From Clostridiales bacterium CHKCI001 (GTDB lineage Bacteria > Bacillota > Clostridia > Lachnospirales > Lachnospiraceae), in NCBI GenBank assembly GCA_900045905.1, contig FCNS01000014.1, positions 62,001 to 126,000 on the forward strand: a stretch of 64,000 nt of DNA. The letters run 5' to 3'. The position numbers were made by a program, and so were the translations under genes. This document shows positions 10,218 through 19,805 of this stretch, in pieces; the first letter of the stretch is position 1; each line of letters starts with the position of its first letter. The notes beneath the pieces were generated by a model. That model was not told the origin of the DNA, did not search any database, and worked only from the letters and a program-made list of their open reading frames with translations.

Positions 10218-12029
10218 ATGAAAAAAATAGGCATAATAGCAGCAGTGTGCAGTGTGATGATTGGAATACAAAGTATTGCTCCTTTGGCTGCACAGCATGG
10301 AAATAGATGGATGAGTGCGTTTCAATTAGCACAAAATGAGACGGAAGCAATTGTAATGAGTCAAACCTCGCTAGAATTAGAATCTGGAAAAGAAGCACAA
10401 CTGCAAGTTCAGTATCGCTCAGGAGGAGCAGTGAAAAATGTGTCAATTGAATGGGATAGTAATGATTCTGATATAGCAGTTGTGGATAGCAATGGTGTAG
10501 TAACTGCCAAAGAGGAAGGAACGGCCATTATTACTGCAAGAGTAGGTGGAAACACAGCGGTTTGTGAGGTAACGGTTAAAACAGGATTAGAGGGGATTCG
10601 ACTTATGCCAACAGAGTTGGAATTAGAAGAAGGGGAAAATGCTGCGCTTAGTGTGGTTTGTACTCCTTCAGATATTGCCTATATTCCAGAAATTATATGG
10701 TCAAGCGACAATGAAGATGTGGTAGAAGTGGATGACAGAGGAAATCTAACTGCCAAAAAACAAGGAAAGGCGACGATTACCGTTCAAGTTGGATCATTTA
10801 CAAAGATGAGTGAAATCACAGTAAAAGGGGAAGAAATCCCATTGAATGCAATTCAGTTGACTGATTCTAAGGTTGTTTTGCTCCAAGGGGAAAGTATGGA
10901 ATTGGAGTTGACTTATGATCCAGAAAATACAACGATACAAAAAGATGTAGCGTGGACAAGTAGTGATGCGGAAATCGTATCGGTCAACAATCGTGGAGAA
11001 ATTACGGCATTAAAGATTGGAACAGCGGTTATTACAGCAGAAGTAGATGGAAAAAAAGATACTTGTGAAGTTACAGTGGAAGAAGAACAAATCCCATTGG
11101 AATCGGTTCAATTGAGTGAAAGTAAAATAGAATTAAAAAAAGGAGAAAAAAATACCTTGACAGTTACGTATCAACCAGAAGATACAACAGATAATAAAGA
11201 AGTAACATGGACGAGTAGTAATGAAGAGGTGGCGGTTGTTCGGGATGGAGAGATCGAGGCAATTGCATTAGGACAAGCAGTGATTACTGCGAAGGTATCT
11301 GGAAAAGAAGCTACTTGTGAAGTAACTGTAAAAGAAGAGGGAATTGGATTAGAAGCAATTTCATTTGAAGAGGAAGAATTAAATTTAAAGGAAGGAGAAG
11401 AAGCAACGTTAAAGGTTATTTATGAACCAGAAGATACTACAGTAGAAAAGACTGTAATATGGACAAGCAGTGATGAATCCGTAGTATCGGTGAAAGATGG
11501 GATTGTGAAGGCTGTGGGAATTGGCGAGGCAGTTGTTACAGCAGAAGTAGAAGGAAAACAAGCCTATTGTGATGTTGTAGTACAAAAGAAGCCTGTAGAT
11601 GATGTAAAACTTCAATATGAAATTTATGATTCTGAAAACGGGTGGTTAGATGCAGTAGGAGAAGGAGAAACTGCTGGAACAGAGGCTTTTTCGATGAAAG
11701 CAGTTCGAATTCGTTTAGAGGAAAATAAAATTGGTGGTGGAATCCGCTATTCTTCCTATGTGCAAGATATTGGATGGCAAGGGTATGTTGCAAATGGAGT
11801 GATGGCAGGAACAATTGGAAAAGACCAAAGAATAGAAGCAATTAAAATTAAACTAACTGGAGCGATTGCGTCAAAGTATGATATTTATTACCGCAGTCAT
11901 GTGGAAGAAGAAGGATGGCTTGGATGGGCAAAGAATGGAGAGCCATCTGGTAGTGAAGGCTTAGAAAAAGAAATGCAGGCAATCCAAATTGTGTTAATTG
12001 AAAAAGGTCAAAAAGGGCCAAGTGAGTGA
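10218..12029 (+). CDS. Secreted protein with five Big_2 immunoglobulin-like domains and three ChW repeats
   Basis: 603 residues after choosing the ATG at 10218, which follows AAAGGAGG; an earlier in-frame start at 10182 lacks a ribosome site and would disturb the signal peptide. Residues 1-25 form a signal peptide. Five Big_2 domains follow at about 44-122, 124-204, 206-290, 291-374 and 375-458, each with the W-(T)SS-x-x-x-V and A-V-I-T-A patterns. The C-terminal 145 residues hold three ChW (clostridial hydrophobic, conserved W) repeats, seen as GW...G...GT blocks such as DIGWQGYVANGVMAGT. No LPXTG motif or membrane anchor is present, so it is probably secreted or held non-covalently. Likely role: adhesion or surface binding. 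The transglutaminase-like gene downstream shares its transcript. Confidence 0.85.
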   Translation: MKKIGIIAAVCSVMIGIQSIAPLAAQHGNRWMSAFQLAQNETEAIVMSQTSLELESGKEAQLQVQYRSGGAVKNVSIEWDSNDSDIAVVDSNGVVTAKEEGTAIITARVGGNTAVCEVTVKTGLEGIRLMPTELELEEGENAALSVVCTPSDIAYIPEIIWSSDNEDVVEVDDRGNLTAKKQGKATITVQVGSFTKMSEITVKGEEIPLNAIQLTDSKVVLLQGESMELELTYDPENTTIQKDVAWTSSDAEIVSVNNRGEITALKIGTAVITAEVDGKKDTCEVTVEEEQIPLESVQLSESKIELKKGEKNTLTVTYQPEDTTDNKEVTWTSSNEEVAVVRDGEIEAIALGQAVITAKVSGKEATCEVTVKEEGIGLEAISFEEEELNLKEGEEATLKVIYEPEDTTVEKTVIWTSSDESVVSVKDGIVKAVGIGEAVVTAEVEGKQAYCDVVVQKKPVDDVKLQYEIYDSENGWLDAVGEGETAGTEAFSMKAVRIRLEENKIGGGIRYSSYVQDIGWQGYVANGVMAGTIGKDQRIEAIKIKLTGAIASKYDIYYRSHVEEEGWLGWAKNGEPSGSEGLEKEMQAIQIVLIEKGQKGPSE

Positions 12030-12094
12030 CCTTATAAAAATCTTGCCTAATACAGAAAGTGGATGTTTCAGGTATGAGAAATAGGAAGGGAAAC

Positions 12095-13327
12095 ATGACG
12101 ATCAAACATAAAAAAATATATTTTATTCTGTTGCTATGTGTATTCTGGATAGGAATATTTGCAAATGTAAATGCTAAGAGCTATCGATATTACTATGAGC
12201 AGCTAAATGAAACAGAGAAACAAATTTATGACAAAATTCTTGAACAGGTAGATATACAAAACCGAGAAATTACAATTGAATGGCCTGAGAAGATTGAGTT
12301 TGAGACAGTAACAAGGCAAGATCCAGAATTAGAGGAAAAAAAGCAGCAAAGCAGTGAAGAAGTAAAACAGAGAATTCAAAATGTATTGGATGCATTAATA
12401 CAGGATGAACCTCAGTTTTTCTGGATGGATATTGGTACAACAACAGAAAAGTGGTCCTTTCAAGGCTCTGGAATCATTGGAAATATTGTATGGACAATGA
12501 AGCCTGTAGAGATATCAATTGGAACAGATTATACTCCTGAGCAAGTACAAGAGTTGAATCAACGAGTAGAAGGAATTGATATTCCAGGCGAAACACGCCA
12601 ACAAAAATTAGATGTTATGCATCGTTATCTCTGTGAATTGATTGAATATGATGCGACAGCTGCCTATGCACATGAACCATATGGAGCTTTAATAGAAGGC
12701 AGAGCAGTATGTGAGGGATATGCCAGAAGTCTTAAGTGGCTTTGTGACAGAGAAGGAATTCCATGTGTGTTAGTAATTGGAGATGCCATTGATACGAATG
12801 GAAATACTGGAGGACATATGTGGAATTATGTCCAGATGGAGAATGGAGCTTGGTATGCCATTGATGCAACATGGGACGATCAAATAGAAGTGTTGGATGA
12901 ATATTTTTTAGTAGGATCAGAAACAAAAGATTCTTATTTTGGAGGAATGACATTTGCACAAAGTCATATCCCGTCGGGAGATTTTTCAGGTAGCGGGTAT
13001 AAAATATTTGAATATCCCCCTTTAAATGCAGAAGCTTATGACCCAGATGCAGAGCCAATTGTGACAGAACCTGCTGTACAACAAGAAAATGTAATAGAAG
13101 TTCCATCCATTCAACAAGACAATCCAGAAACAGAAAATCAAACACAGGCACAGCAGTTACTTCAGATTGTAGATGGGATGATTGAAAGTGGCCAAAAAGC
13201 GGTTTATTTTTGGTTTGATGCAATTATTTCCTCTGATATGATTTATCAAGTGCAGACATGGGTTTGGTTTTTCGTTGGAGTATTTTTAACGGTTTTATTT
13301 GTAGTAGCAGAAGAAATGAAAAAATAG
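12095..13327 (+). CDS. Membrane-anchored transglutaminase-like (papain-fold) protein
   Basis: 410 residues from the ATG at 12095, which has AGGAAGGG just upstream; earlier in-frame starts (12059, 12074) lack one. Signal peptide about residues 1-27. The transglutaminase core holds a Cys-His-Asp triad: GRAVCEGYARSLKW (Cys about 205), GGHMWNYV and WYAIDATWDD. A proline/glutamine-rich linker follows, and a C-terminal transmembrane segment (VWFFVGVFLTVLFVVA) would anchor it outside the cell. It lies 65 bases after the Big_2/ChW gene with no terminator between. Such proteins may be cysteine proteases or crosslinkers; which one applies here is not shown. Confidence 0.82.
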   Translation: MTIKHKKIYFILLLCVFWIGIFANVNAKSYRYYYEQLNETEKQIYDKILEQVDIQNREITIEWPEKIEFETVTRQDPELEEKKQQSSEEVKQRIQNVLDALIQDEPQFFWMDIGTTTEKWSFQGSGIIGNIVWTMKPVEISIGTDYTPEQVQELNQRVEGIDIPGETRQQKLDVMHRYLCELIEYDATAAYAHEPYGALIEGRAVCEGYARSLKWLCDREGIPCVLVIGDAIDTNGNTGGHMWNYVQMENGAWYAIDATWDDQIEVLDEYFLVGSETKDSYFGGMTFAQSHIPSGDFSGSGYKIFEYPPLNAEAYDPDAEPIVTEPAVQQENVIEVPSIQQDNPETENQTQAQQLLQIVDGMIESGQKAVYFWFDAIISSDMIYQVQTWVWFFVGVFLTVLFVVAEEMKK

Positions 13328-13350
13328 AATTTATCAATATGAGCTTTAAT

Positions 13351-13388
13351 AAAAAAGACAATTGGTGTATTATCAACTGTCTTTTTTA
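13351..13388. terminator. Intrinsic terminator after the transglutaminase-like gene
   Basis: AAAAAAGACA (13351-13360) pairs perfectly with TGTCTTTTTT (13379-13388), with further ATTG/CAAC pairing inside. A-run and T-run on opposite sides allow use in both directions. Confidence 0.8.
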
Positions 13389-13743
13389 TTATCATCATAT
13401 GATTTCAGCAGATTGTTTAATTGCTAATCATATCAAAGCAAAAAATGTTTCTTTAAAATCCAACTGTATAGTAGATTTGCTGGAATATACAAATACCTTG
13501 ATAATGGATAAAACTTGTAAAGTAAAAAATATAAGAAAAATAGAGAATGGAAAAGAATTATAGAAAAAATAAAGGAAAAAAATGGATTTTTGAGCAAAGC
13601 AGGGGAAGTAGAGGACAATTAGGAATTATTATAGTTACAAGATTTGCTTTTATGAAACAGGAGGAAAGCTATCATTTTAGTGGAAGACGCATACAAATTA
13701 GTAGAAACGAGGGTGGAAGAAGAGCTGATTTTGAAGAAAAAAC
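13389..13743 (+). other. Gene-free stretch with a possible short relic frame
   Basis: No convincing gene. A short open frame ending TGA at about 13761-13763 would encode an acidic/basic helix (VEDAYKLVETRVEEELILKK). It has AGGAGG at about 13660 but no AUG, GUG or UUG at a proper distance, so it looks like a remnant or chance frame. Confidence 0.3.
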
Positions 13744-13772
13744 TTGCCTATTCGTTATATTGACGCTATAAT
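13744..13772 (+). promoter_or_regulatory. Promoter of the aconitase-family gene
   Basis: TTGCCT (13744-13749), 17-base spacer, TATAAT (13767-13772). The coding start is 95 bases downstream. Confidence 0.65.
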
Positions 13773-13866
13773 GTAGTATATCCAAATAATGAAATGACTG
13801 CATGAGATATCTTGGTAGCAATTCAATATTGTTGAGATGAATTCTAGAAAAGAGGAGGCCATAATT

Positions 13867-16161
13867 ATGATTCAGTTATATAAGCAGGGTGCTTATTTGT
13901 TAAATGGGACAGAATTGGTAGAAGATACACCAGAAGCTGCTGCGATTTTGCAGAGTAAGCTTGGAACTGTTCCGACGAAAGAAGAAGCTGCACAAAATAC
14001 AATGGCATATGGTATTTTAAAGGCACATAATACATCCGATAATATGGACAAGTTAAAGATTAAGTTTGATCGTTTAACTTCTCATGATATTACATTTGTT
14101 GGAATTATTCAGACTGCAAGAGCAAGTGGATTAGAAAAATTCCCAGTACCTTATGTATTGACAAACTGCCATAACAGCTTATGTGCGGTTGGTGGAACGA
14201 TTAATGAAGATGACCATATGTTTGGATTATCTTGTGCAAAGAAGTATGGCGGCATTTATGTACCACCACATCAAGCGGTTATTCATCAATTTGCAAGAGA
14301 AATGCTGGCAGGATGCGGTAAGATGATTTTAGGTTCTGACAGCCATACCCGTTATGGTGCACTTGGTACCATGGCATGTGGAGAAGGTGGACCAGAAATT
14401 GTAAAACAGTTATTAAATAAAACTTATGATATTAATATGCCAGGCGTTGTAGCAATTTATCTGACAGGAAAGCCACAAAAAGGAGTAGGTCCTCAAGATA
14501 TTGCACTTGCTATTATTGGTGAAGTATTTGCTAATGGTTATGTAAATAATAAAGTAATGGAATTTGTTGGAGATGGCGTACAGAACTTAAGTGTGGATTA
14601 TCGTATTGGCATAGATGTTATGACAACGGAGACAACCTGTCTGTCTTCGATCTGGACAACCGATTCTCAGGTAAAAGATTTCTATGAAATGCACTACAGA
14701 CCAGAAGAATTTGCAGAGTTAAAACCTGGAAAGGTAGCTTATTATGACGGAGTTGTCTATGTAGATTTGAGCACAATCAAGCCAATGATTGCGATGCCAT
14801 TCCATCCAAGTAACACTTATACAATTGAAGAGTTAAATGCAAATCTGGAAGATATTTTAGCTGATGTAGAGAAGAAAGCTCAGATTAGCTTAGATGGTAA
14901 GATTCCATTTACATTAAGAGATAAGATTCATAATGGAAGATTATATGTAGAACAGGGTATTATCGCAGGCTGTGCAGGCGGTGGATTTGAGAATATTTGT
15001 GATGCAACGGATATTTTAGCAGGACATAGTATTGGTGCAGATGAATTCTCTCTGAGTGTATATCCAGCTTCTCAGCCAATTTTTATGGAATTAGTGAAGA
15101 ATGGAAGTGTTGCGAAGTTAATGGAAACAGGTGCTACAATTCGTACTGCATTCTGTGGTCCATGTTTTGGTGCAGGTGATGTTCCAGCCAATAAGGGATT
15201 AAGTATCCGTCATTCAACTAGAAACTTCCCGAACCGTGAAGGTTCTAAGATTACAAACGGTCAGATTGCATCGGTAGCATTAATGGATGCTCGTTCCATT
15301 GCTGCAACCGCAGTAAATAAGGGTTATTTAACTGCTGCAACTGATATTGATGTAAACTTTACAAAACCAAAATATTTCTTTGATAAGACAATCTATGATA
15401 ACCGTGTTTATAATGGAGTTGGAAAGGCGGATCCTTCCGTTGAGATTAAGTTTGGACCTGGTATTGTCGATTGGCCATCTATGGTTCCTTTGACAGAGGA
15501 TATTATGCTTCGTGTTGTTTCCGAGATTCATGATCCAGTTACCACAACCGATGAGTTAATTCCATCTGGTGAGACAAGTTCTTATCGTTCCAATCCTCTT
15601 GGATTAGCAGAATTTACGCTTTCCAGAAAAGATCCAGCCTACGTAGGTCGTGCAAAACAAGTTCGGGCTGCGGAAGAAATCCGTCGTACAGGTGCATGTC
15701 CGATGAAGGAAGATGAGGAAATCTCAGCAGCATTCCGTGTTGTAAAAGCAGCATATCCAGATTTAAAAGCAAGAGCCACTGAAATTGGAAGTACGATTTA
15801 TGCAGTAAAACCAGGAGATGGTTCCGCTCGTGAACAAGCTGCATCTTGTCAGAGAGTTCTGGGTGGTCTGGCTAACATTGCGAAAGAATATGCAACCAAA
15901 CGTTATCGCTCTAACTTGATTAACTGGGGTATGATTCCATTTATTTTTGAGGAAGAGGAACTTCCATTCCACAATTTAGACTTTATCTTTATTCCAGGAA
16001 TTCGTACTGCGATTATCAATAAAGCAACAAAAGTAAAAGCTTATGTTGTAAGAGATACATTAGAAGAATTTGAACTTCAGATTAAAGAAATGACTGATGA
16101 TGAGCGTCAGATTATTTTAGATGGCTGTTTAATTAACTTCTACAAAGAAAGCAATAAATAA
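13867..16161 (+). CDS. Aconitase-family hydratase, YbhJ-like
   Basis: 764 residues from the ATG at 13867, placed behind GAGGAGG (an ATG at 13837 has none). Aconitase N-terminal and swivel domains are recognisable. Candidate Fe-S ligands are the Cys in [13 protein letters not shown] and the CxxC in [24 protein letters not shown] is a typical substrate-loop segment. Length and sequence style resemble the uncharacterised E. coli YbhJ group more than citrate-cycle AcnA/AcnB. No citrate synthase or isocitrate dehydrogenase lies beside it, so the substrate is unknown. Single-gene unit between its own promoter and terminator. Confidence 0.85.
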   Translation: MIQLYKQGAYLLNGTELVEDTPEAAAILQSKLGTVPTKEEAAQNTMAYGILKAHNTSDNMDKLKIKFDRLTSHDITFVGIIQTARASGLEKFPVPYVLTNCHNSLCAVGGTINEDDHMFGLSCAKKYGGIYVPPHQAVIHQFAREMLAGCGKMILGSDSHTRYGALGTMACGEGGPEIVKQLLNKTYDINMPGVVAIYLTGKPQKGVGPQDIALAIIGEVFANGYVNNKVMEFVGDGVQNLSVDYRIGIDVMTTETTCLSSIWTTDSQVKDFYEMHYRPEEFAELKPGKVAYYDGVVYVDLSTIKPMIAMPFHPSNTYTIEELNANLEDILADVEKKAQISLDGKIPFTLRDKIHNGRLYVEQGIIAGCAGGGFENICDATDILAGHSIGADEFSLSVYPASQPIFMELVKNGSVAKLMETGATIRTAFCGPCFGAGDVPANKGLSIRHSTRNFPNREGSKITNGQIASVALMDARSIAATAVNKGYLTAATDIDVNFTKPKYFFDKTIYDNRVYNGVGKADPSVEIKFGPGIVDWPSMVPLTEDIMLRVVSEIHDPVTTTDELIPSGETSSYRSNPLGLAEFTLSRKDPAYVGRAKQVRAAEEIRRTGACPMKEDEEISAAFRVVKAAYPDLKARATEIGSTIYAVKPGDGSAREQAASCQRVLGGLANIAKEYATKRYRSNLINWGMIPFIFEEEELPFHNLDFIFIPGIRTAIINKATKVKAYVVRDTLEEFELQIKEMTDDERQIILDGCLINFYKESNK

Positions 16162-16187
16162 TTTAAGAAGTAATAAAAGATAGATGA

Positions 16188-16237
16188 GAACTGTTGCACT
16201 AGTAATTAAAACTTATTCGTGTAACAGTTCTTTTTGT
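16188..16237 (+). terminator. Intrinsic terminator after the aconitase-family gene
   Basis: GAACTGTTGCAC (16188-16199) pairs with GTGTAACAGTTC (16219-16230) with one mismatch, followed by five T and GTT. Repeat copy 2 follows directly. Confidence 0.88.
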
Positions 16238-16283
16238 TATCGTGATATGCAAAAATAAGCTCCAGTGGAGGTTGTTTTTGTTG
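16238..16283 (+). repeat. Terminator-linked dispersed repeat, copy 2
   Basis: Contains TATCGTGATATGC, then GCTCCAGTGGAGG, then a T-rich end closing in GTTGC. The core CTCCAGTGGAG is a perfect inverted repeat around the central G. Confidence 0.78.
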
Positions 16284-16319
16284 CATAATTAATCAATGTT
16301 AACAAAAAAAGATGCGATT

Positions 16320-16353
16320 GTGCAAACAAAAATTGTGTAAAATGCTTTATAAT
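16320..16353 (+). promoter_or_regulatory. Promoter of lnpA with candidate AraC half-site
   Basis: TATAAT at 16348-16353 has no good -35 box. In its place lies GTGCAAA (16320-16326), 21 bases upstream of the -10. The same heptamer sits 21 bases upstream of the -10-like TATGAT before the sugar-binding protein gene. This suggests an activator-dependent promoter controlled by the AraC protein at 22155-23063. Confidence 0.5.
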
Positions 16354-16430
16354 AGAAAATATGAAACTGTATTTTGTGTCAATTTGACAATAGAGCACGA
16401 TGTTCGTACGATTTGAAAGGAGGAATTTGG

Positions 16431-18593
16431 ATGTCAAAGACAAAGGGAAGAGTTACACTTCCAAGTGAATCAAATTTTTTAAAGGAAACGCAGGAGATGT
16501 TAGAGCGCTGGGGTGCAGATGCTCTTCGTGACAGTGATGGTACAAAGCTAGACGATGAGATTAAAGCGTTGGATGCAAAAATTTATACGACTTATTTTGT
16601 GGCTAGAGGACATAATGAATTTGCAAAAGAACATATGGATGAATGCCAACAGCTTTATTTAATGTCAAAACATAATACAGCAACGGATACAACGATTACG
16701 ATTGATTTTATGGACGGATATTATGAGGAACAGGTTGTACCAGATTATATACATGATCCAAAGAAGTGGTGGGAAGTTATGAATCGTACAACTGGAGAAG
16801 TAGTTCCAGTGGAGAAGTGGACAGTGGATCAGGAAAAGAATGTTGTAATCATTGAAGATGTGGTTCCTTTCCAGGAATATACGGTATCCTTCCTTGTATA
16901 TGCAATTTGGGATCCAACGCAGATGTATAATCATATTACAAATCAATGGGGAGATAAACCACATGAAATTCCATTTGATGTTCGTCAGACAAATTCAGGA
17001 CAGTTTGCAAAAGACTATTTAAAGCAATGGCTGATTGATAATCCAGATACGGATGTTGTCCGTTTTACAACATTTTTCTATCATTTTACATTAGTATTTA
17101 ATAATCATGCGAAAGAAAAATTTGTAGACTGGTTTGGATATGGAGCTACCGTATCAGTAAAGGCTTTGGAAGAGTTTGAGGCAGAGTATGGTTATGCACT
17201 GCGCCCAGAGGATATTGTGGATAACGGCTATTATAATTCAACGTTCCGTGTACCAACAAAGCATTATTTGGACTATATGGATTTCATCCAGAGATTTGTG
17301 GCGAAAAAGGCAAAAGAACTGGTTGAGTTAGTGCATGAGGCTGGAAGAGAAGCCATGATGTTCTTGGGAGATAACTGGATTGGAACCGAACCTTATGGAA
17401 AATATTTTAAAGAGATTGGACTGGATGCAGTAGTAGGAAGTGTCGGCGGCGGTGCTACATTGCGTTTAATTTCAGAAATTCCTCATGTAAAATATACAGA
17501 AGGACGTTTCTTACCATATTTCTTCCCAGATACATTCTATGAGGGAAATGACCCATGTATTGAAGCAATTGATAACTGGTTAAGTGCAAGACGTGCCATT
17601 ATGAGAAAACCAGTGGACCGTATTGGATATGGTGGATATTTAAGCTTGGCATATAAGTTCCCGAAATTTGTCGATTATATTGAACAAGTAACGGATGAGT
17701 TCCGTTTGATTTATGATAATGTAAAAGATATGAAGCCATACAATGGTCTGCATGTAGCAATTTTAAATTGTTGGGGTAAGATTCGTTCTTGGCAGACTTA
17801 TATGGTGGCACATGCATTGTGGTATAAGCAAATTTACTCTTATCTTGGAATCTTAGAGTCGTTAAGCGGAGCAAGCGTAGATGTGCAGTTTATCAGTTTT
17901 GATGAGATTAAAAAAGATGGTATTCCAGAAGAGATTGATGTGATTATTAATGCAGGGGATGCAGGAACTGCATTTTCTGGAGGTGAGATGTGGGATGATC
18001 CAGAATTGATTACAATGATTCGTAAATGGGTTTATAATGGTGGTGGATTTGTAGGAGTTGGTGAACCGTCTGCATTCCATAAAAATGGACATTTCTTCCA
18101 GCTTTGTGATGTGCTTGGAGTGGATAAAGAGTTAGGATTTACCTTATCGACAGACAAATATTTTACAAGTGCATTGGATCATCATTTTATTACAGAAGAT
18201 CGCACAACGGCATTTGATTTTGGCGAAAGTATGAAAAATGTATATGCGTTGACAGATAAAACAGAGATTGTAGAATACTCCAATGGAGAAGTTCATATTT
18301 CCGCAAATGCATATGGAAAGGGGCGTGGCGTTTATATCGCAGGACTTCCATACAGCTATGAAAATACAAGATTATTGATTCGTGCTATGTATTATGCAGC
18401 TGCAAAGGAAGATCAGATGAAGATTTGGTATGCAGATAATTTGTATTGTGAAGTTCATGCATATCCGGAAACAGGAAAGTATGCAATCTTAAATAATACA
18501 AATGAAGTACAAAAGACGCTTGTATATGATGGACAAGGCAATGCAGTGGAATATGTATTAGATCCATGTGCAATTATTTGGAAGGAAATTTAA
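16431..18593 (+). CDS. lnpA: 1,3-beta-galactosyl-N-acetylhexosamine phosphorylase (GH112)
   Basis: 720 residues. GH112 phosphorolyses galacto-N-biose and lacto-N-biose (Gal-beta-1,3-GalNAc or -GlcNAc) to galactose-1-phosphate and free N-acetylhexosamine in the cytoplasm. The segment MFLGDNWIGTEPYGKYF contains the expected general-acid Asp, and the C-terminal half has the glutamine-amidotransferase-like fold stretch VIINAGDAGTAFSGG. No signal peptide. The start at 16431 follows GGAGG; an in-frame ATG at 16374 lies across the promoter downstream region and is rejected. I cannot decide between preference for the GalNAc or GlcNAc disaccharide. Co-transcribed with anSME. Confidence 0.93.
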   Translation: MSKTKGRVTLPSESNFLKETQEMLERWGADALRDSDGTKLDDEIKALDAKIYTTYFVARGHNEFAKEHMDECQQLYLMSKHNTATDTTITIDFMDGYYEEQVVPDYIHDPKKWWEVMNRTTGEVVPVEKWTVDQEKNVVIIEDVVPFQEYTVSFLVYAIWDPTQMYNHITNQWGDKPHEIPFDVRQTNSGQFAKDYLKQWLIDNPDTDVVRFTTFFYHFTLVFNNHAKEKFVDWFGYGATVSVKALEEFEAEYGYALRPEDIVDNGYYNSTFRVPTKHYLDYMDFIQRFVAKKAKELVELVHEAGREAMMFLGDNWIGTEPYGKYFKEIGLDAVVGSVGGGATLRLISEIPHVKYTEGRFLPYFFPDTFYEGNDPCIEAIDNWLSARRAIMRKPVDRIGYGGYLSLAYKFPKFVDYIEQVTDEFRLIYDNVKDMKPYNGLHVAILNCWGKIRSWQTYMVAHALWYKQIYSYLGILESLSGASVDVQFISFDEIKKDGIPEEIDVIINAGDAGTAFSGGEMWDDPELITMIRKWVYNGGGFVGVGEPSAFHKNGHFFQLCDVLGVDKELGFTLSTDKYFTSALDHHFITEDRTTAFDFGESMKNVYALTDKTEIVEYSNGEVHISANAYGKGRGVYIAGLPYSYENTRLLIRAMYYAAAKEDQMKIWYADNLYCEVHAYPETGKYAILNNTNEVQKTLVYDGQGNAVEYVLDPCAIIWKEI

Positions 18594-18613
18594 TTTCTAA
18601 TCATTTATAAAAG

Positions 18614-19714
18614 ATGAAAAATTTAAATATTTTAATAAAACCAGCCTCGTCTGCCTGCAATATGGTTTGTCGTTACTGTTTTTATAAAGATGAAGCCGAA
18701 AAACGAGAGACTGCTTGCTATGGAATGATGTCGGAAGAGGTAATGGAGAATATTATAAAAAAGGCATTGGAATATGCACAGGAAACCTGTACATTTGGGT
18801 TCCAAGGAGGAGAACCGACGCTAGCAGGATTAGAATTTTTTCAAAAATTTACAGATCTAGTAGAGAAATACAATAAAAACCATCTTGCAGTCTCCTATAG
18901 CTTGCAGACAAATGGGATTTTGATTGATAACGAATGGATTACATTCTTTGCAGACAAAAAGTTTTTAATTGGTATCTCTTTAGACGGACCAAAAGAAATC
19001 CAGGATGCAAACCGATTGGATCAGAATGGAAAAAGTACATTTAATCGAGTAACGAGAGTGATTCAAGGATTGCTAAGAAGTCAGGTAGAAGTCAATGTAT
19101 TAACGGTTTTGACACGACAATCTGCTCGCCATGTGGAAAAGATTTATTCTTTTTTGAAAAAGTTGGGGGTTCGATATCAGCAGTATATTCCATGTTTGGA
19201 CCCATTGGGGCAACCGCAAGGAAAAGAATTCTATTCTCTGACTCCAAAGTTGTTTGCACAAGCTCATAAACGTCTTTTTGATTTATGGTTTTCAGACTTG
19301 ATGAGAAATGATTATGTATATATTCGTCAATTTGAAAATTGGGTAGGTATTTTGAAGGGATATCCTCCAGAGGCATGTACCATGTATGGAAGATGTACGA
19401 TGCAAAATGTAATTGAAGCAAACGGAGATGTGTTTCCATGTGACTTTTATGTATTGGATAAATATAAAGTAGGAAATATAAAAGAGCAAAGCTTCCAGCA
19501 GTTATATGAGAAATTAGAAGAGAATTCCTTCTTTCAAGATGCGGATAAACGAGATATCCGTTGTCCAGACTGCCGATGGTATCCGATTTGTAGAGGAGGT
19601 TGCAGACGAGATTGCAGTGTAGAGAAACAACAGCAACACAACTATTACTGTGAAGCATATCAAGAAATTTTCTCTTATGTAATAGAACGATTGGAATATT
19701 TAGCCAGAAGATAA
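18614..19714 (+). CDS. Anaerobic sulfatase-maturating enzyme (radical SAM, SPASM)
   Basis: 366 residues. The radical SAM cluster motif is C15-x3-C19-x2-C22 (CNMVCRYCFY). The C-terminal SPASM-type region has many cysteines for auxiliary Fe-S clusters (CTMYGRC, FPCDFYVL, CPDCRWYPICRGGCRRDC). The enzyme oxidises a sulfatase active-site Cys or Ser to formylglycine without oxygen. Its client is presumably the Cys-type sulfatase at 20613-22076, encoded on the opposite strand nearby. It follows lnpA by 20 bases with only a weak ribosome site, suggesting coupling to lnpA translation. Confidence 0.92.
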   Translation: MKNLNILIKPASSACNMVCRYCFYKDEAEKRETACYGMMSEEVMENIIKKALEYAQETCTFGFQGGEPTLAGLEFFQKFTDLVEKYNKNHLAVSYSLQTNGILIDNEWITFFADKKFLIGISLDGPKEIQDANRLDQNGKSTFNRVTRVIQGLLRSQVEVNVLTVLTRQSARHVEKIYSFLKKLGVRYQQYIPCLDPLGQPQGKEFYSLTPKLFAQAHKRLFDLWFSDLMRNDYVYIRQFENWVGILKGYPPEACTMYGRCTMQNVIEANGDVFPCDFYVLDKYKVGNIKEQSFQQLYEKLEENSFFQDADKRDIRCPDCRWYPICRGGCRRDCSVEKQQQHNYYCEAYQEIFSYVIERLEYLARR

Positions 19715-19719
19715 TCGAT

Positions 19720-19762
19720 AAGAGCTATCACATTGAAAATGATATATGTGATAGCTCTTATT
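19720..19762. terminator. Bidirectional terminator between anSME and the TauE-like gene
   Basis: AAGAGCTATCACAT (19720-19733) pairs perfectly with ATGTGATAGCTCTT (19746-19759). It lies between two convergent genes. Confidence 0.85.
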
Positions 19763-19799
19763 ATCGTGATATGTCATCCAGTGGAGGTTTCTTTTATTC
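19763..19799 (+). repeat. Terminator-linked dispersed repeat, copy 3
   Basis: TATCGTGATATGTC, then ATCCAGTGGAGG, then TTTCTTTTATTC. Shorter than copies 2 and 5 because the A-rich spacer is missing. Confidence 0.75.
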
Positions 19800-19805
19800 T
19801 AAGTA

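Noticed and set aside
10348-11590. Possible DNA tandem repeat in the Big_2 gene
   Set aside because: The five units are similar as protein but diverged as DNA; no near-identical tandem copies are visible, so it is not called as a DNA repeat.
12732-13223. Long minus-strand open frame (163 codons) opposite the transglutaminase-like gene
   Set aside because: Coding shadow of a clear gene: no ribosome site, odd composition (many His, Leu, Gln), no family resemblance.
13258-13771. Two overlapping plus-strand frames of 101 and 74 codons after the transglutaminase-like gene
   Set aside because: The first runs through the terminator at 13351-13388 and the second has no ribosome site and a composition unlike a folded protein.
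19092-19658. Minus-strand open frame (188 codons) opposite anSME
   Set aside because: Shadow of the radical SAM gene; its composition mirrors the sense codons and no start signal is present.
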